Source: Chamaecrista fasciculata
Taxonomy: Eukaryota; Streptophyta; Magnoliopsida; Fabales; Fabaceae
Length of the DNA: 64,000 bases
Assembly (NCBI GenBank): GCA_003254925.1
Contig: QANZ01043003.1
Coordinates: forward strand, 76,758-140,757
Direction of reading: 5' to 3'
Positions within the stretch are counted from its first letter, which is position 1. Each line of letters starts with the position of its first letter. Both the position numbers and the translations under genes were made by a program. This document shows positions 21,990 to 36,900 of the stretch, one piece after another. Under the pieces are notes generated by a model. It saw only the letters and a program-made list of their open reading frames with translations. It was not told the DNA's origin and made no database searches.

Positions 21990-22678
21990 CATAGTTGTCA
22001 AATCAAAATTTGAATCGTAAATTGTTAAGCTAATTTTTGAATCGTAAATCGTATCAAATTACAAGATTCAAGAATATAATGAAAAATAATCTGAAGTATA
22101 TTATATCAATGACAAAAAATTATATAAGTCTCACATAAAGTCATAGATGACAATTCATAATAATAAAAAAGAATTCATAAGTCATAATTCATAACTCATA
22201 ACTAACAAAACAAAGTTAAAGTTAATAATCTTCTAGTCCTATTCATCTAGATTAACATCACCACCATCGCTAGAATTATCACTCACTTCATCAACATGAC
22301 TATTCCATCATCTTCATTACCCCCTTTATCATCTCCAATGTTTTGTTCACTAATTTCTTGAATTTGAATGCCGTTTTTTTTTCAAACTCATATAAGCTTT
22401 TGACTCTGAAATTATGTTATGATATTATTACTGATTTAGTGTTTTAACATTTTTTTAATCAGCCTTGTTTTTTAACATTACAGCCTTTATTTTATTATAC
22501 TCTTATGAATCGTCAGAATCGTTCGATTCGTGATTCCGGTGCAAATCGTAAGATTCTAATGAGTATCGCATCGATTCAAGACATCAAAAGATTCATTCAA
22601 AGATACGTATGATTTTGATGCCGAATCGAATCGAATCATAAGATTTGAATCACGAATCATAAGATACTAACAACTATG
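21990..22678. mobile_element. hAT-like nonautonomous element
   Basis: 689 bp with short inverted ends CATAGTTG / CAACTATG and a perfect 8-bp target duplication cttgagta (21982-21989 and 22679-22686), which places it with the hAT superfamily. Subterminal sequence is packed with 'gaatcgtaa', 'gattcgtgatt' and 'tcgaatcgaatc' words in both orientations, as expected of clustered transposase-binding sites. No transposase frame. Confidence 0.85.
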
Positions 22679-22686
22679 CTTGAGTA

Positions 22687-23409
22687 TAAAAGGTGAACTC
22701 TCTGATTGCTGTACTTATTATTCATGCAATGAAGTTGTGAGAGAAATAATTAAATCGTAAGATCACCTTATTTAGATGGGTAGTGTTAAACAACCTTCAT
22801 TTCTGCCAAAAGAACATTTACATGTCCAATTTTCCATAACCATATTAGGTTTTTGTTTTTGTACATCATATTAATAACCACATCAAGATATTAATTTTTT
22901 TTGTCAGAACAACAATGATATTGGGTTAGTTTAGGTTCAGAGTTATGACCAACAATTTTTGTGGGCTAGTGTTATTCATGAATCCAGCTTTTAATCAAAC
23001 CCATGTAATGACTTTACACTTAAGACTTCACTAAAACCTAAGCCCATTTACTACGACAAAATGTTGGGCCATTGTAGGCCATAACTAGTGCAACTTTCAG
23101 GATATTTTCTGATTTCGTACCAAAAGCCTTTTGGATATATATTTTTTTTTTGCGTGATTCGTAAATATTTGTTTTATATTTCAACATGAAATTGTTATCA
23201 ATACTTTATTACTTTTTATTTTTTACTGATTTTACGGTTAATGTGTTATATTATTATTTCTCATATCTCCAACCATATCAAAATTGACTGACAAGTCAGT
23301 GAAAATATTTTTTTATGAATAATTAAATATAAAAAAAATTCATAAAAGAATAAAAATTTAGTAAATGTTTATTATCCTTTAATGTGTATGTAAAGATTGT
23401 AATCTTAGT
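22687..23409. other. Intergenic, no gene seen
   Basis: AT-rich, no supported ORF or RNA gene. Confidence 0.35.
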
Positions 23410-23808
23410 TGTTAAGATTTGGAAATATTAAGTAATCTTTAAAGGTGACTTATATTCAATTATTTGGGAATAAGCATAAGGTTGAAAATTTAAGTAGTTG
23501 GACCTATTAACTTAACGGGTCAAGTATAACTTAAAGGAGTGATTCATTCATCGGGTTATTATAAACCTTAATTCTATATAGTGAAGATTCTTGTTGGAAA
23601 GTAGATGTAAGTGACACTAACCGAACCACGGTAAATTACTCGTGTTCATCTATTCTTTTTTATTTTTCACATTCTCTATATTTATTTGATTTATGAATGG
23701 TTGTTGAGACATATTCTCAATCTGAACCGTGTATAATTAAATTCTGCGGTGTTTTCACTTATTTCTTCTAATTTCACTTTAATAAAAAGCACATATAGAG
23801 TGCTAACA
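23410..23808 (+). mobile_element. Probable solo LTR of a Copia element
   Basis: 399 bp starting TGTTAAGATTTGGAAATAT and ending CTAACA, the TG...CA structure with a 5-bp TGTTA/TAACA inverted repeat. Internal wording is typical of plant Copia LTRs: 'gttggacctattaactta', 'cgggttattataaacc', 'taattctatatagtgaag' and 'ctaaccgaaccacggtaaa'. No primer-binding site, gag or second LTR adjoins. The 5-bp flanks (ttagt, gatta) do not match, so the boundaries or the solo status are not proven. Confidence 0.55.
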
Positions 23809-26800
23809 GATTAAGGATATAAAGCAAACAAGAAAATATGCCTGAGGAAAAGTGAACCTATCTTTTGCCCATAGTGGGAAAGGAGATGAGAGGGGTATAT
23901 TAGTAGATTCTGAGATGGAATTCCATCTAAAGATTCCCCTGGAAAAAAATATATAGTGGATTTTCTTTTTCTTCTTCCTATTCTCAGTATTGGTAACTAC
24001 GTTTATTTGCTGTTCCAAAGTGCATAAGTTTTTCCATTAAGTTACACCATCTATTGGTTGTCTGGTTCATGTAAGTGGAAAGAAAAAGAAACATACTCCT
24101 TCCTTCAACTTGTTCTAAGGTCCGAATTTAGAACTAGTGACATCAATTATAGAATGGAAAGGGAAACAGACACTTCATCTTTTTGGATCCAAAGTGGTGC
24201 GAATGTGAGCTGAAGATGTATCAAATGCAGTTTTGTTCTTTCCTAATATCCCACTTTCAAGGCCAAACTAAGAATAAGACATTTGCTACACTAAAAACGG
24301 GTTAGATGTTAATTACGATCCATGTTAAGCAACTTGTTCTTGAATCAGATTCATTCGCTTGATTAATTGGGACAAGTGGAGTTTATGATAGGTCTTAATT
24401 AGTACTCTTAAGTCTTTATTAGTCCTTGTCTCTTGATTACTCTTAACATGGTCACAATTCTAAGTAAGCTTTACCATAATTAGAACTTGTTTTAGCCATG
24501 CTGAGTAGTAATAAAATTATATATATATTTTTTTTGAAAAATGATATACCTAAGAATTAGTTTTTATTTGAAAATGACTATCATTTTCGAGTCAGAAAGA
24601 GAAAATTGTCCATAGACTTTCTTCTTTTTATTTCATGTTAGTGACAGATCAAGAAAGTTTTTGTCTTTTCTTCCTCAGTGATAAACTCATAAAAGTAAGA
24701 TTAATGTGATATTAGGCCTGGGTTCATGTCATGCAACTAATAAAGCGAATTTTTCCACATATCTAATTCGAATTTTTATTCTGAAAAATAAAATAATAAA
24801 GATAAAAATGGAATGGTACCAGCTTCATATCTAGCCCTACGTATCTGAGATCACAATGCAGAGGCTAAATACCACTTGCCTCCATACCCTTTTGCAAAGG
24901 TTGGTTAATAATGGCTTACGCAGATGCAAATTTTCTGAAGTCAGCAAAATTTGTTGAGGAGCACAACTGCACAAGGATCAAAATGCATGTGGGAATCCAC
25001 AATTTCATGCCTAACCATGCTGTTTTCATAGCATTATGGTCTTCAGTGCAATTCACTATGCCTTTAGTCACAGTCATGGAAAAAAAAAGTGGTACTATTA
25101 CTTCATTATCATAATTTCCTTTGTTCTGTCCTACTGTGGGAGTGTTTTCTTGATAGGAACTCAAACATAAATTTAACAAATTACAACCAATGAGGTTAAG
25201 TTTAGGGGAAGAGGTTAGTTTCTCACAATATGGTAATACATGTGAGAAACTCAAAAACGATTTAATAGATTACAAGATACTAGTCTCTCACTAGACCAAT
25301 CCTCATTGGTAAAATGTTGAGCACTTAAGCTTGATCACGATTTGAAGTTCTACCCAAGCCTTAGAAGGATTTACACCTTAGTGCTATGTGAATTTGTAGG
25401 AATAAGTGTCATTTGATTTTTCTCTTCCATTATTGCCTTCTAACAATGGACCCCTCCATTTTTGTCTCTTGTTCTTTTGAAGAGGAAGAGTAGGAGAATG
25501 GATCAAATTTTGAAGGATGGGTAGTAATGCTCAAAAACTGACGAGGTAAAGAAAATTAGGTAGGGCCTAGTTCAACAAAAACAACACGTTTTTCTAACAT
25601 AAAATCGTCGTGACCCAACAAATGGGTTAATCATTGATGCCCTTTTTATCCTCCTTACTTTGTCGTGACAGGATGACGATTCATATTTCAAACACAACGT
25701 CCCAAAAACCCTAAAAACATCAAGTAATCCTGCTAATTAGCCCTATTACTAGGAGTCCATCATTAACCTTTTTAGACAATGTCAAAACAAAATGATGGGT
25801 TTGTTATGTGGGAATCGCGTCGGACTCACATTAGTGCAGAACCATTTGCATATATAATCAATTTGTAGTGAGACCCATAGTGAGTGATGCTTAAGTGTTT
25901 GATATAAGTGCCTGTGAGAAACATAGTAACAGGTTAATGGAGGGTGAGTTGAGATATGCTGTCTAGTGGATTGTAGGATCTCACACACGCACGCATCATA
26001 TTCTTTTTTGTGAATTCTAATTCTGACGAAAGCGGACACACATCAACACACGTTGATTTGATTGAGGTGAGACAACCTTATGCATTGGTTTGGTGTTTGC
26101 AAGCAAGGATTTTTAGTTTTGAATTAGATTCCTCTTATGGAATTCAATTCTGATTCTTTATATTCTGTGTTTCTTCTCCCTCCCACTATTAATATATTAA
26201 TTCCCAAATTCTCTCAGGGTCAGACCTTGGATTTCTCCTTTGATTCAATCTTCACAGTGATCTCACTTCAGCATTCTCCTCTTCTTCTCCCTGTATGTTT
26301 TCTAACTCTCTAGAATCTGTTATCCATAAGTGTTGATTACCAAATTTAGTTGTTTAAAATTTCTTTTATGGAAGGTTTAGTAGTTTTTAAGCACCAAGCA
26401 TAGTGTTTATGAAAATTACTCATCTCTGGCATCATTCAGTTAGTATGATGATTTTAACTTGTTACTACTGTCATAATGTCATTATATGTAAAGATGTAAA
26501 CAGTAACACCCAACGTTGTCAAAACCTCCTCTCTGTTTCAGATCCAGTATGGTTTTTCTTTGCCCAAAGATCCAGTATGGTTCATAGCTTAGCTTTTGTG
26601 GAAAAGCAATTGGTGCTTATTTGTTGTTTCTGGTGTATGAAAATCAAGCCTTTTCTTTTTTATAATAAAATCTTGACTCTTTTTCATGGGTCCATTCCAT
26701 TCAAAGAATATAGGAAACTGACGTGTGCTTGAACTGGATTGGATATGTGCAAAGAATGCACAAACATGGAAGTGGGACCATAGATATAAGCTGAGATTAT

Positions 26801-28288
26801 CCTTTAATATATAATTCTTCACCTAACCAAAGCGTTATCATAGGAGGCCACTTTTGAAACAGTGTCTGATTTTCCATTTCCTTTTAATTCCAATTGCTAG
26901 ATTTTTTACAATAATTTATCCTGTGGCCTGCCACAAATGGCCTCCAAAGTTTAATATGCAATCCTATCCAATTAATAATGAAGAGTACCAGCTTAGAATT
27001 ATTCTGTATCAGGTGCATGAATCTTCTTAACCACAATCTTATAAAATTACCCTTTGCTTACATTTTGTTATTTCTGGAATGACTCTGTTTGTTTATTATT
27101 ATTATATACTATATGCTTAATTGAAGTAGTCAAGGTTAAGCTAAAAGAGACATTTAAAATAATATAAATGTTCTTTTTTATATTAGCCAAGAGTTGCTCA
27201 GGCCTAGTTTTAGAGTTATTCGATTCGGAGATTGCCCTTTAAATACAAGAGCGGATCAAATTGCCAACTGGGGTAGGTTTAATATCAAAAGAAAATGTAG
27301 GAAAGAGAATGAACAATTTTGTTTTTTAAAACTAATCAAATAGATGGAAGGACAAGTTAGAAGGTTGTAGGATCAATACAAGTAAATATACTACTGATAG
27401 GACATCGTGAAAGGCAGGCATATGTGGAATTTTGTATTCTGTTAATGCATCTGAATAAAATATCATGTAGCAAGAGTTCGTGCTTCCGCAATACATGCCA
27501 CGAGATATGTATTTGTTTAGATGTATAAAATATTAAAATATGTTCCTTAATATTCGTGTACTCTAGTTGACTATTGTGATTTGTGACGCTGCGAAAGCAA
27601 TGAATGTGAATTTGATTCTCTCCGTTAAAACATTGCAACAAACAAACTAAGATCTCCAAATAATTACCTCTAGTATTTGCTCAAAAGAAAAGAACTTTGT
27701 CCATTTCTTAGAGTATCGTGTGTTATACCTCAACTGGATAACGCCTCCTCAGGTTGGTTTTGGAGCCAATCTTGGAAATGGGCAATCATAATGCTTTCTC
27801 TTCCATCGAGACTTCATAGTTATTGACCTTTGTGTGTGTTGTAAAAAGGAGATTTGCCAGCGATTCCTTTTGGTAATTGTAGCAACAGTCACTGAAAATG
27901 AAGAAAATAAAAAGTTAAAAGACATAGCAATTATACTCATTATTGAAAAAAATATGATAGCCAATTAGTAATCTAATAATCTTTTCTCACATAAACTTTG
28001 GATATTTTACATGGAGGAAATAAAGTTGATTGATTTATGCCTTTGATATAGTGTCACCTAAAAGATGTCTTGTTAATGAAACTGAAAGCTGTAATTTCTG
28101 GTAACTTCTAACTTTGCCATTGTGAAAGAGTGGATCTCTAGTTTATGATGAGCTGCCTAATTTATTTCAAAACCACACGGCATCGTACATTGCTGGCTCT
28201 TAATTATCCGTTTTATTTGCCCATATGATCATCTAGTCATCACTTAATAGGATATTACTGTTCACATTGATTAGAGGTAACCCTATTG
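23809..28288. other. Long intergenic region upstream of GDH
   Basis: No coding gene supported on either strand. The stretch 26160-26310 is pyrimidine-rich and ends 'cttctccctgtatgttttct', which could be a distant untranslated first exon of GDH with a donor after 'ctccct'. This is only a possibility, because a good TATA box lies much closer (28289). No RNA genes recognised. Confidence 0.35.
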
Positions 28289-28297
28289 TATATAAAT
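28289..28297 (+). promoter_or_regulatory. Candidate TATA box of the GDH gene
   Basis: TATATAAAT, about 200 bp upstream of the ATG, followed after 25-30 bases by pyrimidine-rich sequence (ctcttgctttctcac) suitable for a transcription start. Confidence 0.5.
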
Positions 28298-28465
28298 ATA
28301 CATACATATATATCTCTTGCTTTCTCACTATTAAAGTAAGACAGATAGATCTGCTTCCTTATCCTCGTGTGTGTGAGCGTGTATATATAATATTCTTAAC
28401 AATATAAGTACTGAGGTCTGTTTTTGGCATACTTCTTATATCTATAACCATTTGATTGATTCTGA

Positions 28466-30908
<2,443 letters not shown>

Positions 30909-30935
30909 AATTATTCTATGATTATTGTAGCTTTT

Positions 30936-30941
30936 AATAAA
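30936..30941 (+). terminator. Polyadenylation signal of GDH
   Basis: AATAAA 28 bases after the stop codon, followed by T-rich sequence. Confidence 0.5.
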
Positions 30942-33900
30942 AGTTCAAAGGGTTCCTATGGCAGGAACCCTTCATATTCCTCTCTTGCAATTTGGCTCTG
31001 CCATTATGAGAGATATACAGTCCACCATTTTTTTTCTTTGTATCTTTCTTTTTTTTTCTTCCATGTATTGAGTGAATTTTAATTTTCACCCGAGCTTTCT
31101 TAGATCCATTTGTCTATCATTTATCAAGGTTCAAGGTATTTCCACCTGGTATAATTTATTCGCATTTTAAATTGTTGGTTTCCCATATACTTAGAATAAA
31201 ACTGTAGTAGACACTTGGCAAGAAGACTTATCAATTGTCATGCTTTTAAATTTAATCTCAGACCTCCAATACCATTACCATGGTTGAGAAGGGAAGTAAA
31301 CAGTCATGACATTGAAAACTTTGACCCGCATCATTATCTAGCTTAAGAATAATATTATTGTAGCAGTGACAGACATATCTCCACATCTGAAAGTAAGATA
31401 TTAAACTTGTATTCGTTACATCTTGCACTACCAATTACCATTCAACTCTTTATGTTCTGTTGAGGATTTGCATGAAATTGTAGAGTAGAATAGAGTTTCA
31501 GTCGTGTCATAAGGATACTCTTCTTAAGAGTTTATTCTGCAATCCCTCAGTATCAAGAAACAGTACTCCCTAGGATTAAACGAAGTTTTCTTGTTGATTC
31601 AATAAGGACACAGAACAGCAGAAGATTGGAATTCAGTAAGTTGGGTCAGTCCTCGAGCCTAAAAACACATTCGTATATATTAAGGGGAGTTTCAGATAAG
31701 TCTACGCGCACAGAGGGAAATCGTCAGTTTTCAACTATGATTGCCCACCGGAGACCTATGCCTGTGTGCATGAGACCTTCCTTCTTCTCTACTTGGTTAC
31801 CCTCTCTTTTCACATCTTAATATATATACACTTGGTTCATCCGTAAATTAGGCAACGTGAGACTTTTATTTGACACATTCTAATCATGATATAATATATA
31901 ATGTTCTTAAACATGTAGACCCCACATAATATTATGTATAATATTCACAACATATCCCTCCCGGTATAATGAACCTTAACCTATGGGAAATTACCTGAAC
32001 ACATTGATCAGCAGCAGCATTTAAGCCGTGAATATATATTACAAATATAAGCAATAACAATTGGTAGAAGCACCGAGATAGCCTTAAAACAACAACAGCA
32101 CATTGAACATTAGGAAGGTGAGTACAAATGTCAACCATCAATGAAATATATATATATAGGAGGACATGCAATGGAACTACTCAATCAAAGAAAAATTAAT
32201 CAATTGAGAGTCAAAACTTCATTGAGCAACCTATGACACAGTGATTGAAAATATTAACATTATATTAAAGTCTAAGAAAGGATAGTTGAGTGAAAACAAA
32301 ACAAAACGGTAGTGCAATGCGAGCTTAATATACAAACAGCATATATAGGGTAATAGAAAGAAAAAGTTAAATTTAGGCTTCGTCATTTTGAAAGTAAAAT
32401 ATTGCCTCCCACAATCTAAGGGAGCAACCTAACGTGTGCTATATCACTTATATGCCAACAACAAACACATTTATTCAATGATCCCACCAAGCTTAGTTTA
32501 AAGGCTTCCTCCCCCTCCCACTCCCAAATATAGGTATAAAGTGATATTTCACAAAACATAACTCAGTCTAGTAATTTTTTTTTTTGGCCAGACACACTCT
32601 AGTAATAATTACATACGATTAGAAATCACACTAGTTACTAGTTAGGACTTACGACAAGCATGGACAGAATCATACTTGGGTTGTGGAAGAAATCTTGCAA
32701 GGGGCAACATATTAAAGTATCTCTTTGAAATACAGCGCTCATTTGAAATTGGGTCACTACCATTTTTAAGCCCAAAAATTTATTTACAATTCGGCCCTGA
32801 TTAAGAAAGCAACACAATTTTATCCTGCTCCAAAGAAATATTACATTTGAAAAAGGGAAAAAGAAATCACTCTACCACAAAGAGTTTTAATTAACTATAG
32901 ATTATCTCGTGATTCTCGAATTCAAATGATGCAAAACCACAAATCCTTTTATTAACTATAGATTATCTCGTGACCCATTGTTTTTTATGGCTCGAGATTT
33001 TTTTTTGTTATAATCATAAAATATCTTCCGCCTATTTATTTTATGATTTTTATGATAACTAATATGTATTCAAATGGGTCTCATAATAAAAGAAAAAAAG
33101 AAAAAAAAAAAGGATAACTATATCTCTAGATACTTAAATCTAAAACATTGTCAACATTGTTTATAGATATGGAAATATCTATTCCTCCACTAACATTGAA
33201 TCCAGATACATTGATAAAGTTATCAACTTTCTTTGAAAGAAGTAAACAATAAATGTTTATAAGTTCCATTAAAAAAAATTGTTGGTAAGAACGATCAAGC
33301 TCACCTCTCGAAACCATCCCTCAAGTGCAAGCTTATACGAAGGGGGAATGGATGGGTGGGGTAATTTTAAATTACCATATTTTTTAATTATTAAACTACC
33401 ATATTTAGAAACTAAAGCAATTATTAAGAATATGCCTAATAAATTTGGCATTGTAACGCCTCTTAATTTTAGTGTTTCAATATCAACGCCAATTCGCATT
33501 AATTATCTTGGTATTAAACCATAATATCAGGTCAGTAACCCGATATTAGAAGCCCTCTCTAGCTCCAACCATGATAACACTCTTTTACAGAGACAGTGAG
33601 GACCAAAGGCAATTCCACTGAACTACCTAGTAGTCTTTGAAGGATGATAAAAATATATATATTTATATATTTATATCATTACATACAAAATCGAAAATTT
33701 GTTTGAAGCACAATCATGAACATGGCCAAAATAATCAGCCTTTCTATTACATGATAGATCATTGATCCCGTTGCCTGGGTAGGTAGGTTGGGGAACATCG
33801 AACATGCTCTCTGTATTCCATTTGTGACTTAGCAAATGATGAGGAAAATTTTATCTGGGAGGCCTGGGATTTCTTTTATCAATATCTGGGGGCTAAAATA

Positions 33901-33981
33901 ATCCTACAAATTTCCATTTTCATATTCGCAAAAGCCCTCAACTTTCTGATTTCGACTCTTTAATGCCAAATCAACATAGAT
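30942..33981. other. Intergenic between GDH and the kinase gene
   Basis: The last 200 bases are probably the 3' untranslated region of the kinase gene. Short frames elsewhere have no domain. An AT-rich block at 33000-33120 has A/T homopolymers. No RNA gene recognised. Confidence 0.4.
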
Positions 33982-36900
33982 CTAGCACACAGTCCGGCCA
34001 TAACATATTGATGCGATATAAAGATTCTTGGACCATTTTTCCTGCAAAACCAGCAAGTTAGCAATTATTACTTCTGTAAAATGGGAGGACCCATATGAAC
34101 ATAAAATGCTTTCAAGTTATTGCATTATGGATTGATTTTTTTTTTGGGTTACTTTAACTACAGTTGCTTGATATTCCCTCTCCAGTACTCACCAGAGCAT
34201 CAATGAACAAAGAAGGATTGAATTCATGACTACAATATTATCACCCACTAAAACCATGTCAAGCATTCCAAAATAGCATAACTACCGAACCGCTCTCTAA
34301 TGGATGAATAGGAAATGAGAATTTGAATACCTTAACATGAGTGCTTGGGAAGGCAGAGGTGCGCAGTGTTTCTTGAGTTTCATCAAGCAATTTGCGTTTT
34401 GGTATGCTAAGTATGAAGGCTGCTTGTTCGGCAGTGGCGGCCATAGATGTTATCCTGTATCCACTCTCCCATCTTCGATGTATTCCTTCACTTGGATATA
34501 AAAAGTCCAGCTCCACAACCTAACATCATCATAATGGGAAACATGTGACCATCAACAAGTTAGTTCGATGAGGCTGTAAAAGATAATACACAGAAAACCC
34601 AAAAAAAAGAGTGGAAAGTATTACATACCTGATCAGAATACCCAGCATTCCTGGACATAACAACACCCCATCGACTGCCAGCAGTAGTCATGGAGGTAAC
34701 ATGAAATCCTTCTTTCCACTTCTTATTAATCCACTTAAAAGGAAATGATTCACTAACTTTATACGATTGCTGTGTGTAAGGAGTTCCTACAAAGAAAGAA
34801 TGCCATGAAATAAAAATAAACTACACTTAGCTAACATGCCTCACCTGCCTTACAAGTTAGAATCAAGGATGAAATGAAACAACAACCCAAAAGATGAAAT
34901 TGACAGTAAACAAACTTTGGAGACGAAATTAAAAATTGATGTAAAGTTTGAAGACGAAAAGGTGCTTTTGCCTAGATAGGAAAGTCATATAACTAAGCCA
35001 TATCTCAAAGGAGGAGAGAGTAATTTGCCCCAATTTAATTATTTGAAAGTTGGTGTTGTCAGCTTCTTTAACTGAATCATTAATCATTTTTATGGAAAAC
35101 GCCATTTCAGAATTATTGTCAAGATTAACCACAACACTTAGGCCCCAAAGTTCACAAACCTAGGACTTAGGAAGCAAGGGAAGCTCATTAATTAAGGGCC
35201 ACTAGCCCCAAATAACGTGAGATCAGAAAACACAGACGGGGAAGAATTGATAGAAGTCTTTCACAGTGCATTTTAAACCGCAGAACCAATATGAACTTTA
35301 AAATGGTAGCAAAATGACCAAATCTGGCAGTGTTGTCTTACCAATTCCTGAATCTGTTCTCAAAGACAAATAGAGTGGCAATTATAAAATTTGCAAAGCA
35401 ACCCGGAAAAAAAAATCACAAAAAGTAGATAAACCAGGCATGAGCACCAAAGGCAATAGAAACAATTAAAATATTATGGTAGGGTTTTAAAGTGCTTTAT
35501 AAAATTGATTGCGTATAGAAGTGATGGAAAGAAACAAATAAGGGGACAAAGGACATAGAAAATAGCTTATACGACCATAGTAAACATGACAAAGGATCAT
35601 TTTCTGTAAGTGGAGATAACTAACCTTTGGACATGACTACCAAGGAACTCCCATTCGATGCACCAGCTATTGAACTGATATAGTAATTTTTCTCCCATTG
35701 TTCCATAATCCAGTCCTGAGGGAAATCCAATTTCCATATGTCAATATCAGTCAACTATACTCTTACAAGATTACTAAATAGAAGATTAAACAAATAGCCC
35801 ACAGTACCCACCTTATGCAGGAACACTGCTGACAATTCATAAACCTGGGAAGAAAAACCCGTTCCTGCATCCATAATTAGGGCCCACAAATTTGATGAAG
35901 ATGCAACGCAGCTGATGTACAATCCATCCTCATTACCCTTGTCTACATGTTGACGGAGCCTTGTGTCTGCCACATTGTAATGATATCTGCAGCCATGAAG
36001 ATGTCATTCAAAGGCCAAGCAAGAGGTTCCCAAAACATATATAAGGCCAAGAGTATTGCACTCTTGATTTCAAAGTATCACTGCTTAGTTTAAGATTAAC
36101 AGTTAAGAGCAATATCATACCATAAATATAATACTAGAAAGCCAAGTGAGATAAAATGTATCACTATAAATCCACATGAAATATAAAGCATCAATTCTAA
36201 CATCTTTGTGTATGTTTTGGGGGGTGGGGGTGGAGAACAACTCAACAGTTTATCCATTCAACCCAATTTACCATTTAAAAGGAAAATGTGAGAAAAACCA
36301 AGATTTAAAGAAACCTTTTAAAGGTAGCACTAAATAATGTTCCTTCCTAGTTATTCTTAGAAAATACCAGAGCAGTCAAACTTATTTAGAAAACGATACC
36401 ATATTGAATTAAGTAACTCATATCTCATTTGCCCATAAGAGGAATTATTGGTCAAAAAAGCTTTCCTTTTATGTTTTATGGATCAGCACATTAAAAGGTA
36501 AATTGTAAATATCATAACGGAAGATGGGAAGAAAGAAAATCTATTTGTTAGATATGTTAAGGCTTATCAAGTATTGCAAAATGGTCTTGGGAGAAGCATG
36601 AACCCAGCATATCAGGTAGCAAAACAATCCACAACATTAGGTCATTTTAATTTCTAAGCCACCCAAAAAATAAGCTGACCAGCAGTCTGGTCACTTTAAA
36701 AGGCTAGAATAAATTCACAATTTCAAGTGCATATCTGAACTCATGCCAGAACCATTTAGCCGACCAACAATAAACCCCAAGATCCACCATTAGAGGAAGA
36801 TATTCATGTTCAACACATTAATGGAATATCATTATTTATCATTAATTCGTTACATGTCAAATTGAGAACTGAGAAGGATGTATTTTTCACCTCTGCTTCA

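Noticed and set aside
26160..26310. Untranslated first exon of GDH with a 2.2-kb intron
   Set aside because: Possible donor and pyrimidine-rich sequence, but a good TATA box at 28289 gives a simpler start. Kept only as a remark; transcript data would settle it.
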